Of a DNA stretch of 64,000 bases, positions 31,293 to 38,708 are shown in pieces. The notes under the pieces were generated by a model that was not told the origin of the DNA, searched no databases, and saw only the letters and a program-made list of their open reading frames with translations. Positions within the stretch are counted from its first letter, which is position 1. The number at the start of each line of letters is the position of its first letter. The position numbers were made by a program, and so were the translations under genes. The stretch comes from Leptospira sanjuanensis (lineage in GTDB: Bacteria; Spirochaetota; Leptospiria; Leptospirales; Leptospiraceae), in assembly GCF_022267375.1 (NCBI RefSeq), contig NZ_JAIZBH010000001.1, positions 434,001-498,000 on the forward strand. Direction: 5' to 3'.

Positions 31293-31811
31293 CTACTTTT
31301 CTCCGCATTCCGACATTTCCGTCTTGGAACCGCTTAAAATCTCCCATTCGGAGAGTTCCAGAGCGGCTTTTTCGGCGAGTTCTCGGGAAAAAGACTGGGT
31401 GCAAATGGATTTAAAGACGTCCCGTGCCTTGTTTTCTTCCCCGATTTCAAGATAGAGTTTACCGGCTTCGAAAAACGCGTTCAAACCCTGGGAAGAAGTG
31501 GGTTCTTGAGAATATTGCTGCAGATTGATTTCCAGAACCTTTTCCGGACGGCCGAGTCTCGAGTAATTGTTCTTTAAGACTTGATACGCCTTATTCTTAA
31601 ACTTGCTCGAAGGATAAAGAATCAGAAAACTTTTGATTTCTTCGATCGACTTATGGAACTTGCGGTCCTTGTAGGCTTCTTCCGCGATTCGTAATAGGTT
31701 TTCTGCCTGGGTTTCTTGAAGGGGACTCGCCTCCGACAACAAAGAACCGGAAAGCGTAATCCATAGTAAGAACAAAACAATCGGAAAGAGGAAGAATCTT
31801 TTTGCCTGCAA
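31293..31811 (-). CDS. Secreted TPR-like protein
   Basis: A 172-residue protein with an N-terminal signal peptide (FFLFPIVLFLLWITLSGSLLS) and two or three tetratricopeptide-like helical pairs (LLRIAEEAYKDRKFHKSIEE; FFEAGKLYLEIGEENKARDV). TPRs mediate protein contacts; partner unknown. No lipobox Cys near the cleavage site, so it should be soluble in the periplasm, or anchored by an uncleaved signal. The start is TTG with CCGGAG 6 bases upstream. Upstream of the two-cNMP-domain gene on the same strand with an 85-base gap. Confidence 0.65.
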   Translation of the reverse strand: MQAKRFFLFPIVLFLLWITLSGSLLSEASPLQETQAENLLRIAEEAYKDRKFHKSIEEIKSFLILYPSSKFKNKAYQVLKNNYSRLGRPEKVLEINLQQYSQEPTSSQGLNAFFEAGKLYLEIGEENKARDVFKSICTQSFSRELAEKAALELSEWEILSGSKTEMSECGEK

Positions 31812-31874
31812 GATAAGCTCCGGAGGAAAAGATCCCCCTTTAAAGATTATCTGCAGGTTTTCCGAAAAGGTTGA

Positions 31875-32159
31875 TTACTTTTTCTTGTCGATTGTCTTGC
31901 GATGGTGTTCGCAAAGTCTGTAGAGTTTGCCGGAGGAAGGGTTCTTTTTGGAGACTTTCGTTCCGCATACGATACAAAGGCCGTTGTTTCTTCTTCTTTG
32001 ATATAAAAGTTGAACTCTTTCAGCGCCTGACAGATTATATTTACTAACCTGTATTCTGAATCCTTTATATAGATAATTTCCCACCGCTTCAAGGGATTGT
32101 GTTTTAACGCCTGTTACCAGGGACTCAAGATCGTCGTTCGAGATTTTTTTCGGTTTCAT
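31875..32159 (-). CDS. Small zinc-finger-like conserved protein
   Basis: A 94-residue basic protein. The C-terminal half has CIVCGTKV followed by LCEHHRKTID, a C-x2-C...C-x2-H arrangement that could bind one zinc ion. The N-terminal half is helical (DDLESLVTGVKTQSLEAVG), followed by YKGFRIQVSKYNLSGAERVQLLYQ (shown in part only). The basic charge suggests nucleic acid binding. No ribosome site is evident at ATG 32159. No family name recognised with certainty; small proteins of this kind recur in Leptospira genomes. Confidence 0.6.
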   Translation of the reverse strand: MKPKKISNDDLESLVTGVKTQSLEAVGNYLYKGFRIQVSKYNLSGAERVQLLYQRRRNNGLCIVCGTKVSKKNPSSGKLYRLCEHHRKTIDKKK

Positions 32160-32535
32160 ACAGTTCTTTATGACGGATTCGCCTAATTAAAATTACAGAA
32201 AAAATTTAACGTTGGATCATTTTTTATTTAGGTCCGGAAAAAAATGAAACATCTTTTTAACGCAAACGCAAATTAATAGCCAATCATTTGAAATAATTTT
32301 TTTCCTAAATGGAAGCGGGAAGAAACGAGGTCATCACTTCATTGAGTGGGTCCGTATAACGGATTAAGACGACCGACCGGTGGTCGGTTCATCAAATTAT
32401 TTGAATTTAGAATCGAGTATTAGCATCGTTTGATTCTTCTAAACCGGTGAAAATCGGCTAAAAGCTTGCAAAAACGAATGGATCTCTTAAAATTAAGGAG
32501 TCTCTTTTTGAAATAGAAAGTAAGGAGGTTTGTTT
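32160..32535. promoter_or_regulatory. Intergenic region with a TetR-type palindrome
   Basis: Between divergent genes. At 32371-32390 lies a palindrome with arms ACCGACC and GGTCGGT around GGT; its form (GACCGACCGGT...GGTC) is typical of operators for TetR-family repressors. AT-rich DNA surrounds it. A ribosome site TAAGGAGG at 32521-32528 serves the following gene. Confidence 0.5.
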
Positions 32536-33228
32536 ATGAGAAATGAACGTTTGTACTCGAACGAACCATGTCGGAAAAACTTATCAAAACAAGAACAAGT
32601 TCCTAAGAATCTCAAATTTGTATATAGGGTATTTTACCCTATGCTCGTTCTTTCGATCTTCTTCTTCGCTGCAGTTTGTAAACAAAGCGCAAAGGACCAA
32701 GTCCAAAAGATATTAACCGATCATCAAATCCCCGTGGAAGAAAAAATCCGGCAATCCTCCTTTCTACTGTTAGGGGATCGTCTGAAGGAAATCGAAATTT
32801 CTCCGGGAGTTTCGCCTGACGGAACCACTACGGACTCGGTACGTGTGACTCTTGCGGTGGGTGGAAATTCCGCTCTTACTTTCTTGGGACAAAAAGAATA
32901 TAAGGAAAGAATGAAATTGGAAGTCGCTTTGTTGTCCTTTCGGCTCTTGCAAACGTTGAAGGATCTTCCGATCGAAAGCTTTCGAGTGAGCATCGTTAAA
33001 CCCTACTATGTGAAGAATTCCCCGAACGATTCCGTGGAAGAGTTCGAGGTGTTCCGCGCGAAAATGGAAAAGAATTCCATCGTACAGATTCGAGGATTTG
33101 ATTCCGTAGACTCTTTTGCGGCCGATTCCTACGATTCACCGGACCCGGCGGTTTTGGACGTAATGGTACAGATCGTTCAATCTTGGAAGGTCGAACTCGA
33201 CGAATTGAATCGTGTGGAAGTGAATTGA
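32536..33228 (+). CDS. Predicted lipoprotein of unknown function
   Basis: A 230-residue protein starting at ATG 32536, with TAAGGAGG 7 bases upstream. An unusually long basic N-region precedes a hydrophobic stretch (MLVLSIFFFAAVCKQS) with a likely lipidated Cys48; an internal ATG just before that stretch could be the true start and would give a normal signal length. The mature part is mixed alpha/beta with no motif I recognise. A TetR-like palindrome lies about 150 bases upstream and could control it. A perfect terminator hairpin lies downstream at 33334. Confidence 0.6.
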   Translation: MRNERLYSNEPCRKNLSKQEQVPKNLKFVYRVFYPMLVLSIFFFAAVCKQSAKDQVQKILTDHQIPVEEKIRQSSFLLLGDRLKEIEISPGVSPDGTTTDSVRVTLAVGGNSALTFLGQKEYKERMKLEVALLSFRLLQTLKDLPIESFRVSIVKPYYVKNSPNDSVEEFEVFRAKMEKNSIVQIRGFDSVDSFAADSYDSPDPAVLDVMVQIVQSWKVELDELNRVEVN

Positions 33229-33333
33229 TTCGTCGGAAAATCCGCGGTATTCGAATTAAATCGGAACGGAATCGATCGAGAAGTTGGGCCTGATTTCAAT
33301 TCGGTTTCAATCGGTCGATTTCGCGCACGCCGC

Positions 33334-33366
33334 AACCCGAACGAAGGCGGTGCGTTCGGGTTTTCA
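33334..33366 (+). terminator. Intrinsic terminator downstream of the lipoprotein gene
   Basis: AACCCGAACG (33334-33343) and CGTTCGGGTT (33353-33362) form a perfect 10-base stem with a 9-base loop, followed by T residues. It lies 105 bases after the lipoprotein stop. Confidence 0.75.
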
Positions 33367-33372
33367 TTTCGG

Positions 33373-33458
<86 letters not shown>

Positions 33459-33606
33459 TTCGGGTCTTACAATAGGAGAATTCTTCGATTATAAATTTTA
33501 ATCCCCGGAAAACTTCCGTTTATAAACCGTAATCCTAAAAAGATCGTTCTGCTGTTTACGGGTTCGGCGTAAACTCCATTTCCGGGACCGTAGGCCGCGT
33601 TCTATC

Positions 33607-33670
33607 GCTTGTCCCAAAACCGGACCTGTGGGAACTATTACAGTTTCTCTTCCGGTTTCGGGATAACAAG
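33607..33670. repeat. Divergent, shorter relative of the palindromic repeat
   Basis: Begins GCTTGTCCCAAAACCGG and ends CCGGTTTCGGGATAACAAGC. These ends are inverted repeats with a two-base insertion and one mismatch, so the outer ends match the two 85-bp copies while the interior differs. The interior contains TGTGGGAACT. Confidence 0.6.
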
Positions 33671-33832
33671 CTCTTAATATTCCGAATCGGAATATTTTAT
33701 GAATTTTGAATATTCGTAAAATATGTTGTACAAATTAAAAAATTTACAACTTCCGACGCCGATTCCGTTTTTTTGTTCGCATTATTTTACGTTTCCGGTC
33801 TATGAATCCGAATTTGAAAAGGGAGGTTTTGT

Positions 33833-34411
33833 ATGCCTTTAGAAAAAGAAAATTCGGAAACTCAAGATTTTAAAAACGTACTTACCAAAGAGGAAATACG
33901 GAAACTGATCGATGCCGCCCGGAACTATCCGGATCACTACGTCTGGATTCGATTTTTGTTTTTGTTCGGTTTAAAACCGGAGGAACTCGTTTCGATCCGT
34001 TGTTCGGACGTGAACTTGGAAACGAGAATATTACGAATTCGTGGATTCGGACCGAGAGGAGATAGACTTTTAGACGTTCCTCTTTGTTTGTTCAAAGACT
34101 TTTATGCGATAACAAAGGGCAAAAAACCGGAAGAATTCTTATTCCGAGGAAGAAACGGCAAGTTGCATCACAAGACGATTCAGAAACTTCTTCAAAAATT
34201 AAAACGAAAAACGGGAATCGAAGTCAACATTCCTAAAATAAGAAGAACAATCGCCGTAAGAATGGAAGCATCGGGTGTATCAATCCGATTTATCACAAAC
34301 TTTCTGGGATTTAAAACAAGACGCGCGACCTATAAGTTGATCGGGAAAAATTCCAAGTCCGAACCTGTAAAAATATTTCCATTGGATGAAATTCTAGAGA
34401 TCGGGGCTTAA
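33833..34411 (+). CDS. Degenerate tyrosine recombinase catalytic-domain protein
   Basis: A 192-residue protein equal to the C-terminal catalytic domain of XerC/XerD-type recombinases, without the N-terminal SAM-like DNA-binding domain. LTKEEIRKLIDAARN and FLFGLKPEELVSIRCSDVN match the family, but the first catalytic Arg is replaced (Lys48, GLKPEE for GLRxxE). The HxxR segment reads IPKIRRT, without the first His; LGH reads LGF. The second Arg and a Tyr (ATYKLIGK) remain. Recombination activity is doubtful; DNA binding may persist. ATG 33833 has a GGGAGG ribosome site, so it is expressed rather than an obvious pseudogene. It sits beside three palindromic repeats. Confidence 0.75.
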   Translation: MPLEKENSETQDFKNVLTKEEIRKLIDAARNYPDHYVWIRFLFLFGLKPEELVSIRCSDVNLETRILRIRGFGPRGDRLLDVPLCLFKDFYAITKGKKPEEFLFRGRNGKLHHKTIQKLLQKLKRKTGIEVNIPKIRRTIAVRMEASGVSIRFITNFLGFKTRRATYKLIGKNSKSEPVKIFPLDEILEIGA

Positions 34412-34475
34412 AAATGAGTTGTAAACGCGTTCCGAAACCTTAATTTAGTCCTAATTCTCCAAAAGGAAGCCATCT

Positions 34476-34811
34476 TTGGAAATCAAAACGAAAAAGATCG
34501 GTAAGCACACTCTGGTTGCGCTCAACGGTAGACTGGATATCGGACATTCAGACGAAGTCGAAGCGAAACTACTGGACGATGTTCAATCCGGACAGGGTGA
34601 TATCTTGATCAACCTGGAAAACATTTCTTACATTTCATCCTCCGGGATTCGTATCTTCGTAGGTATGGTCCGGGAATTGGAAAAGCAGGGAAGAAAGTTG
34701 AAACTTTGTTGTATCACTCCTCCCGTAAAAAAAGTATTCGATGTGGTCGAACTCTTAGATCTGTTTGAAGTGTACGAAACAGAAAGTTCCGCTCTCGATT
34801 CGTTAACCTAA
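34476..34811 (+). CDS. STAS-domain anti-sigma factor antagonist
   Basis: A 111-residue single STAS domain of the SpoIIAA/RsbV type. The phosphorylatable Ser is in ISYISSSGIRIFVGM (about residue 58). The open fold begins KTKKIGKHTLVALNGRLD. Such proteins bind and sequester anti-sigma kinases until phosphorylated. No partner kinase or sigma factor is adjacent. The start is TTG at 34476 with AAGGAAG 6 bases upstream. A hairpin with arms AATCCGGGA and TCCCGGATT follows the stop. Confidence 0.92.
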   Translation: MEIKTKKIGKHTLVALNGRLDIGHSDEVEAKLLDDVQSGQGDILINLENISYISSSGIRIFVGMVRELEKQGRKLKLCCITPPVKKVFDVVELLDLFEVYETESSALDSLT

Positions 34812-34832
34812 AATCCGGGATCTTCCCGGATT
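34812..34832 (+). terminator. Hairpin after the STAS gene
   Basis: A perfect 9-base stem (AATCCGGGA and TCCCGGATT) with a TCT loop starts 1 base after the stop codon. The T-run is short (TTT), so termination may be partial, with read-through to the glycosyltransferase 14 bases later. Confidence 0.6.
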
Positions 34833-34845
34833 TCCACTCGGGTCT

Positions 34846-36345
34846 ATGTCCCGGAACTCACTCGCTTCCATCTCAGCAAAAGCAACCCCTTGGGCTCTTT
34901 TGGTCCTTTTCCTTACTTTTTTCATCTGGATTCCCTCCAACGATCGACTCGAGTTTCCGCCGGTTTGGCCGGACGAGGTGCTTTTCTTTTCCCCTTCTCA
35001 GGACTTTGCCGCATTCGGAACGTTACGAACGCATGTGCTGGAAGGTTTGATTCCAGGAATGGAGGAAATCACTTTATGGATGCCTCCGCTCTATTTTTTA
35101 ACCGGTGGAACTTGGATGAAATTCGTTTTTCCGGGAATCGTAGGGCTTCGACTTTTTACTCTTGTCACCGCAGCGGTTTCCATTCTGATCTTTTACGGAA
35201 TTTTAAAACGAATCGGATTTTCCGCGTTATCCGCTTTGTTCTCCTGTTTGCTGCTCGGAACGGATTTATTGTTTTTACGCGTCGGTATGATGGCGAGAAT
35301 GGAGATGCTTTGTCTCCTGTTCGCATTAACAAGTTTGTTCTTTTTGATTCGCACGGCGCTCGACGAACGAACCGAGGTCGTACATTGGGCGGAAGCGTTG
35401 TCGTCCGGAATATTTTTGGGTCTTTCCTTTCTTTCCCATCCGTTCGGTTCCGTCTTCGGAATTCCGGCCTTGTATCTTCTCTGGAAAAGAAAGTCGTTGC
35501 TCGCTCCTTTATTCTGGATCGGTGGATTGATTCCTCTTGCGGTTTGGATCGTTTGGTTGTTTCCGCACTGGAACTTATTTCTGTTTCAATTCGGACTTCA
35601 GTTCGGAAGAAAGAAGGAATTATTTTCCGTATTTTCGATTTTAACCAAGATCAAAATTCTGATCGGAGGTTATGAAAATCCGGGAGTCAGAATTCTTTTT
35701 TATATTTTTCTTTTGGCCGGAATCGGAATCAACCGCAGACTTTTAAAGGAAAAGAAGGAACGTTTTCTTTTTCTCGCGGTTTGGATTTTGGGGACGCTTA
35801 TCTTTCTCTTTTTATCCACGGAATTCTATTACGTGATGTATTTGACGATTCCGCTTTCCGCGTTAGGCGGAATTCTACTGGAAGAATCGGACCGCAAGCG
35901 CGTGATCTACGCGGGTTCCGGACTTTTGTTCTGCAATTTGATCGTTTTGTTTTTGGCGTATCGAAAGGTCGGTTTTGTAAATCCGGAGTTCGATCTTGGA
36001 AAGAAGTTTTCCGAGGAAATCGGAGCGGAACTCAAGTATTCCAAAAAGGTTTATTTACAGGCGATTCCCGATCCGTATTTTTATCTGCGCGAAAAATATC
36101 CGAACCAACAGATTCTGGAATTCATACCGGGAGAACTTCCCATGCCTTCGGAACTGTTTTCCGGAACCCTAGATTCGATCGATACGTTCGTATTCAGCGA
36201 AGGCACGAAACGAAATGAAACGGTCGAAAATTATCTGAAGGAGAATGCTTCTTCCTTTTACAAAAGGAACGTGTCCGTATCGCCTTCGACCACCCGGAAG
36301 CTCGTGCGTGCTCAGGCGGAAATTTATCTTCGGAAGAAGAAATGA
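34846..36345 (+). CDS. Membrane glycosyltransferase, GT39/ArnT-like (GT-C fold)
   Basis: A 499-residue integral membrane protein with about ten hydrophobic segments. After the first membrane segment (LLVLFLTFFIWI) an extracytoplasmic loop holds FPPVWPDEVLFFSP; the Asp-Glu pair in this first loop is the signature of GT-C enzymes (PMT/ArnT) that use polyprenyl-phosphate sugars. The C-terminal 120 residues form a soluble domain (FDLGKKFSEEIGAELKYSKK). It would transfer a sugar outside the cytoplasm to lipid or protein. It overlaps the SGNH hydrolase gene by 4 bases (ATGA), pointing to a shared role. Confidence 0.82.
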   Translation: MSRNSLASISAKATPWALLVLFLTFFIWIPSNDRLEFPPVWPDEVLFFSPSQDFAAFGTLRTHVLEGLIPGMEEITLWMPPLYFLTGGTWMKFVFPGIVGLRLFTLVTAAVSILIFYGILKRIGFSALSALFSCLLLGTDLLFLRVGMMARMEMLCLLFALTSLFFLIRTALDERTEVVHWAEALSSGIFLGLSFLSHPFGSVFGIPALYLLWKRKSLLAPLFWIGGLIPLAVWIVWLFPHWNLFLFQFGLQFGRKKELFSVFSILTKIKILIGGYENPGVRILFYIFLLAGIGINRRLLKEKKERFLFLAVWILGTLIFLFLSTEFYYVMYLTIPLSALGGILLEESDRKRVIYAGSGLLFCNLIVLFLAYRKVGFVNPEFDLGKKFSEEIGAELKYSKKVYLQAIPDPYFYLREKYPNQQILEFIPGELPMPSELFSGTLDSIDTFVFSEGTKRNETVENYLKENASSFYKRNVSVSPSTTRKLVRAQAEIYLRKKK

Positions 36346-36992
36346 AATCTTCCGGATTTCGAAACATTCTTCCGATTTCGAATATTCTATTTTTCTTATT
36401 TTGTGCGTGTGTCGGAAAGGAACAGGATCAACAAGGACTTTCTTCCCTTTTGCCGTTGGCGGGGCAGCTTTTGAAAGTGGGAATCATCGGAGATTCTCTT
36501 TCCCAAAGATCCGACGGGTTCGGTTTAAGGGAGAAATTGGGAACCCGGTTTACGGTCACGGATTACGCCGTTTCCGGTCGAGATGTTCCCGGATGGATTC
36601 AATCCATCGGAACCGCCTTAACGGAACCGCAGGACGTTTTGATCGTGGAACTCGGAACGAACGACGTTTCCGGTTATCCCACGGATCAATTTCCGGGGAA
36701 CTACGAAACTCTTTTGAGTCGGATTCATGAGCGGAGCAACGCCGCCGTTTTGGTGACAGTTTTACCGCCTACGATTTCACCGGGATACAGAACGAATATT
36801 CTTCAGATCAATTCCTACTTAAGAAGTCTGAGCTCGCGATACGCGATCGCGGATATGGAAACCGTTTTTTTGGAAACGGAAAAGACGATTCCCTTGTATC
36901 CGCAGATCGACCCGATTCATCCGAATCCGGCGGGTTACGATCTGATGGGAACCGTCTATGCGGACGCGATCCGGAAATTTTTCGTTCGATAA
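36342..36992 (+). CDS. SGNH/GDSL-family hydrolase, predicted lipoprotein
   Basis: A 216-residue esterase-type protein. A hydrophobic signal ends in FFLFCACVG with a likely lipidated Cys21 or Cys23. The SGNH blocks are present: GIIGDSLSQR (block I, nucleophile Ser), a later Gly region, ELGTNDVSGYP (block III, Asn) and DPIHPNPAGY (block V, Asp and His). It is therefore expected to act as an acyl or acetyl esterase in the periplasm or on the surface. Coupled to the glycosyltransferase by ATGA, so it may deacylate the same glycan or glycolipid. Substrate unknown. Confidence 0.85.
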   Translation: MKSSGFRNILPISNILFFLFCACVGKEQDQQGLSSLLPLAGQLLKVGIIGDSLSQRSDGFGLREKLGTRFTVTDYAVSGRDVPGWIQSIGTALTEPQDVLIVELGTNDVSGYPTDQFPGNYETLLSRIHERSNAAVLVTVLPPTISPGYRTNILQINSYLRSLSSRYAIADMETVFLETEKTIPLYPQIDPIHPNPAGYDLMGTVYADAIRKFFVR

Positions 36993-37158
36993 AGATAAGT
37001 TCGATGAGAAGGCGGATTCTTCTTTTCGGACGGTTTTTTAAGACCTTTTTTTCGTGAAATTTCGAATAAGTCCTTTTAGAGCGAGTCTCAAAAACTTAGA
37101 TGTGGGAACTCAACCAAAAAGAAATAGAAACAAATCGATGAAATTCTGTGCCAGGAAC

Positions 37159-37186
37159 GCGATTTGTGGGAACTCCCACAAATCGC
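37159..37186. repeat. Perfect 28-bp palindrome built on the TGTGGGA motif
   Basis: Arms GCGATTTGTGGGA (37159-37171) and its exact reverse complement TCCCACAAATCGC (37174-37186) are separated by AC. It lies between the convergent SGNH hydrolase and SMP-30-like genes, with no T-run on either side. A wider inverted repeat (GAGCTTG 37190-37196, CAAGCTC 37224-37230) follows. Confidence 0.75.
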
Positions 37187-37229
37187 TATGAGCTTGACAA
37201 TCGTTCCTTTTAGAGTTTTGAAACAAGCT

Positions 37230-38309
37230 CTAATTTGAATATTCACAATTCAGAATAAACGGATTGAAAACCTGCGCGATATACAGTCTCCCCTCGAACG
37301 GGATTGCCGTGCTTCCCGCGGAAATCAGGGATCCGTCCGTTGCGAACACTTCCTCAAAATTTCCGTCCGAAGAAATCCGAAAAACCTGAGTCGGAGCGAG
37401 GTAGTCCGGGTTTTTCGCGTGTCTCAGAAATTTATACGTGGAACCGTGCCCGACAACGAAGATTCTCCCTTTCGAATCCAACTCGAGATTGTCCGAACCG
37501 GAATTGATCCGAATTTGACGCGCTTCTCCGAGAACCGGTTTCCCTTGTTCTCTGCGGATCGGAAATTGAAACACACTTTGATCCATGTATCCCGATCTGT
37601 ATAAAAATTCGTTCCCTTTCGAATCGGGAGCGTACAGAATTCCGTTTCCGTAAGAAAGCGGATTTCCGAGGTTCGACCAGGTTTTGCCGTCATAGTAGGC
37701 AATTTCACCGCGTTTGAGTCCGAACAGATCGTCCCAAAGATAACGCACAAATCCTCCCGATCCGTGGTCGTTGGAAAGATAGATTTCGTTTTCGGAAGCG
37801 ACTGATAAATCGTTCGGGCTCGTGATCAACGGGTCGGAAAGAGTTCCGACATGCGACCAATCTTTTCCTTTGCGTTCGAAGATTTCGACCGTATGGATTT
37901 TGTATAAAGTAGGATGAGAGATCACGTAAAGACGGTAAACGTCCTTGGTTTTCAGCAGACTCATTCCGTGAGGTCGGAACTCCGGCGGAAATTTCACCGG
38001 CAATTCCTTAGGCACGGAAGAATTCTTCAGATCGATCCAATAGATCTTACCGGTTTGATCGGAAATTCTTCGCTCGTGGCTGGAAATATAAAGAATCCGT
38101 TCTTCTTGATCCAAGGCCAAGTCTTCCGGGCCGGGAAGTCCTTCGATTCGTGTGCAGGCGGCCGCAGTAGGTCCGACGGCTTTGATATCCGCGCCGCAGT
38201 TTGTAAGGCTTATCGTAGAGGCGAAAACCAGAAGGAGAATCGTTCCAAGAGAAATACTCGAGGAGTTCCCACAAGTTTCAGTTCGTTTTAGCAAATTAGG
38301 TCGTTTCAT
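37230..38309 (-). CDS. SMP-30/paraoxonase-like beta-propeller lipoprotein
   Basis: A 359-residue secreted beta-propeller. The signal peptide ends in STISLTNCGA with lipid-attachment Cys38. The mature part starts with GPEDLALDQEERILYISSHERR (shown in part), characteristic of arylesterase/PON and SMP-30-like propellers, followed by FPPEFRPHGMSLL, SPNDLSVASENEIYLSNDHG, and SDNLELDSKGRIFVVGHGS. Calcium-ligand residues (Glu, Asn, Asn, Asp) can be placed in these blocks. Such enzymes hydrolyse lactones or aryl esters; the natural substrate is unknown. The coding region for the signal peptide contains the recurring GGAGTTCCCACA motif. Confidence 0.8.
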   Translation of the reverse strand: MKRPNLLKRTETCGNSSSISLGTILLLVFASTISLTNCGADIKAVGPTAAACTRIEGLPGPEDLALDQEERILYISSHERRISDQTGKIYWIDLKNSSVPKELPVKFPPEFRPHGMSLLKTKDVYRLYVISHPTLYKIHTVEIFERKGKDWSHVGTLSDPLITSPNDLSVASENEIYLSNDHGSGGFVRYLWDDLFGLKRGEIAYYDGKTWSNLGNPLSYGNGILYAPDSKGNEFLYRSGYMDQSVFQFPIRREQGKPVLGEARQIRINSGSDNLELDSKGRIFVVGHGSTYKFLRHAKNPDYLAPTQVFRISSDGNFEEVFATDGSLISAGSTAIPFEGRLYIAQVFNPFILNCEYSN

Positions 38310-38376
38310 ATCGTTTTACGGCCTCCGAACTTCCCGGAAAGTCTCGGCTCGGGCAAGGAAAAAAAGCAAAAAAGTG

Positions 38377-38411
38377 ATTGCTATTTTTATGCACTGCACA
38401 AAAATAGCAAT
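38377..38411. promoter_or_regulatory. Operator-like palindrome upstream of phasin gene 2
   Basis: ATTGCTATTTTT (38377-38388) and AAAAATAGCAAT (38400-38411) are perfect 12-base inverted arms. The 11 bases between them contain the core TGCACTGCAC, the same motif as at the first phasin promoter (reverse strand TTGTGCAGTGCA). It lies 35 bases before the phasin ATG and could bind the same regulator or act as a hairpin in the leader. Confidence 0.65.
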
Positions 38412-38445
38412 AGAGATCCTCGAAAACAAATTGAGGGGTTGCTGT

Positions 38446-38703
38446 ATGGAAAATAAGAAATTAAACGACATAATCAATGCAGGAATCGGGGCCGTTCAAA
38501 CTTCTCGCGAGATTTTCGATAAACTCGTGGATGATCTGAATGAAGGCAAAGAAAAGATCGAAGAGAGATTCGATCAGTTGAAAGCTCAGGGTGAAAAAGA
38601 CATGAGCGACAACGCGTTGAAATTAAAAGTCAATTTAGCTTGGGGTTTGGTCCGGTTCGAAGAAATCCGGGACAATATTCTCAATCATTTTATCAAGAAA
38701 TAA
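38446..38703 (+). CDS. Phasin-like protein 2
   Basis: An 85-residue helical protein, MENKKLNDIINAGIGAVQTS at the start, matching the N-terminal region of phasin-like protein 1 ([20 protein letters not shown]) and continuing with a charged amphipathic helix. The ATG at 38446 has GAGGGG 8 bases upstream; the longer open frame starting at 38152 only shadows the opposite gene. It is shorter than the first phasin and lacks the Lys/Ala tail. The beta-lactamase-like gene starts 5 bases after its stop, so they may be one operon. Confidence 0.75.
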   Translation: MENKKLNDIINAGIGAVQTSREIFDKLVDDLNEGKEKIEERFDQLKAQGEKDMSDNALKLKVNLAWGLVRFEEIRDNILNHFIKK

Positions 38704-38708
38704 GATCT

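Noticed and set aside
33833..34411. Active integrase of a genomic island
   Set aside because: Catalytic residues missing and no attachment-site repeats or cargo genes flank it; the nearest tRNA is over 5 kb away.
34890..35675. 261-codon frame inside the GT39-like gene
   Set aside because: Composition of Arg/Phe/Ser typical of a shifted frame; the other frame has coherent membrane segments.
37159..37186. Intrinsic terminator
   Set aside because: No T-run on either side of the palindrome.
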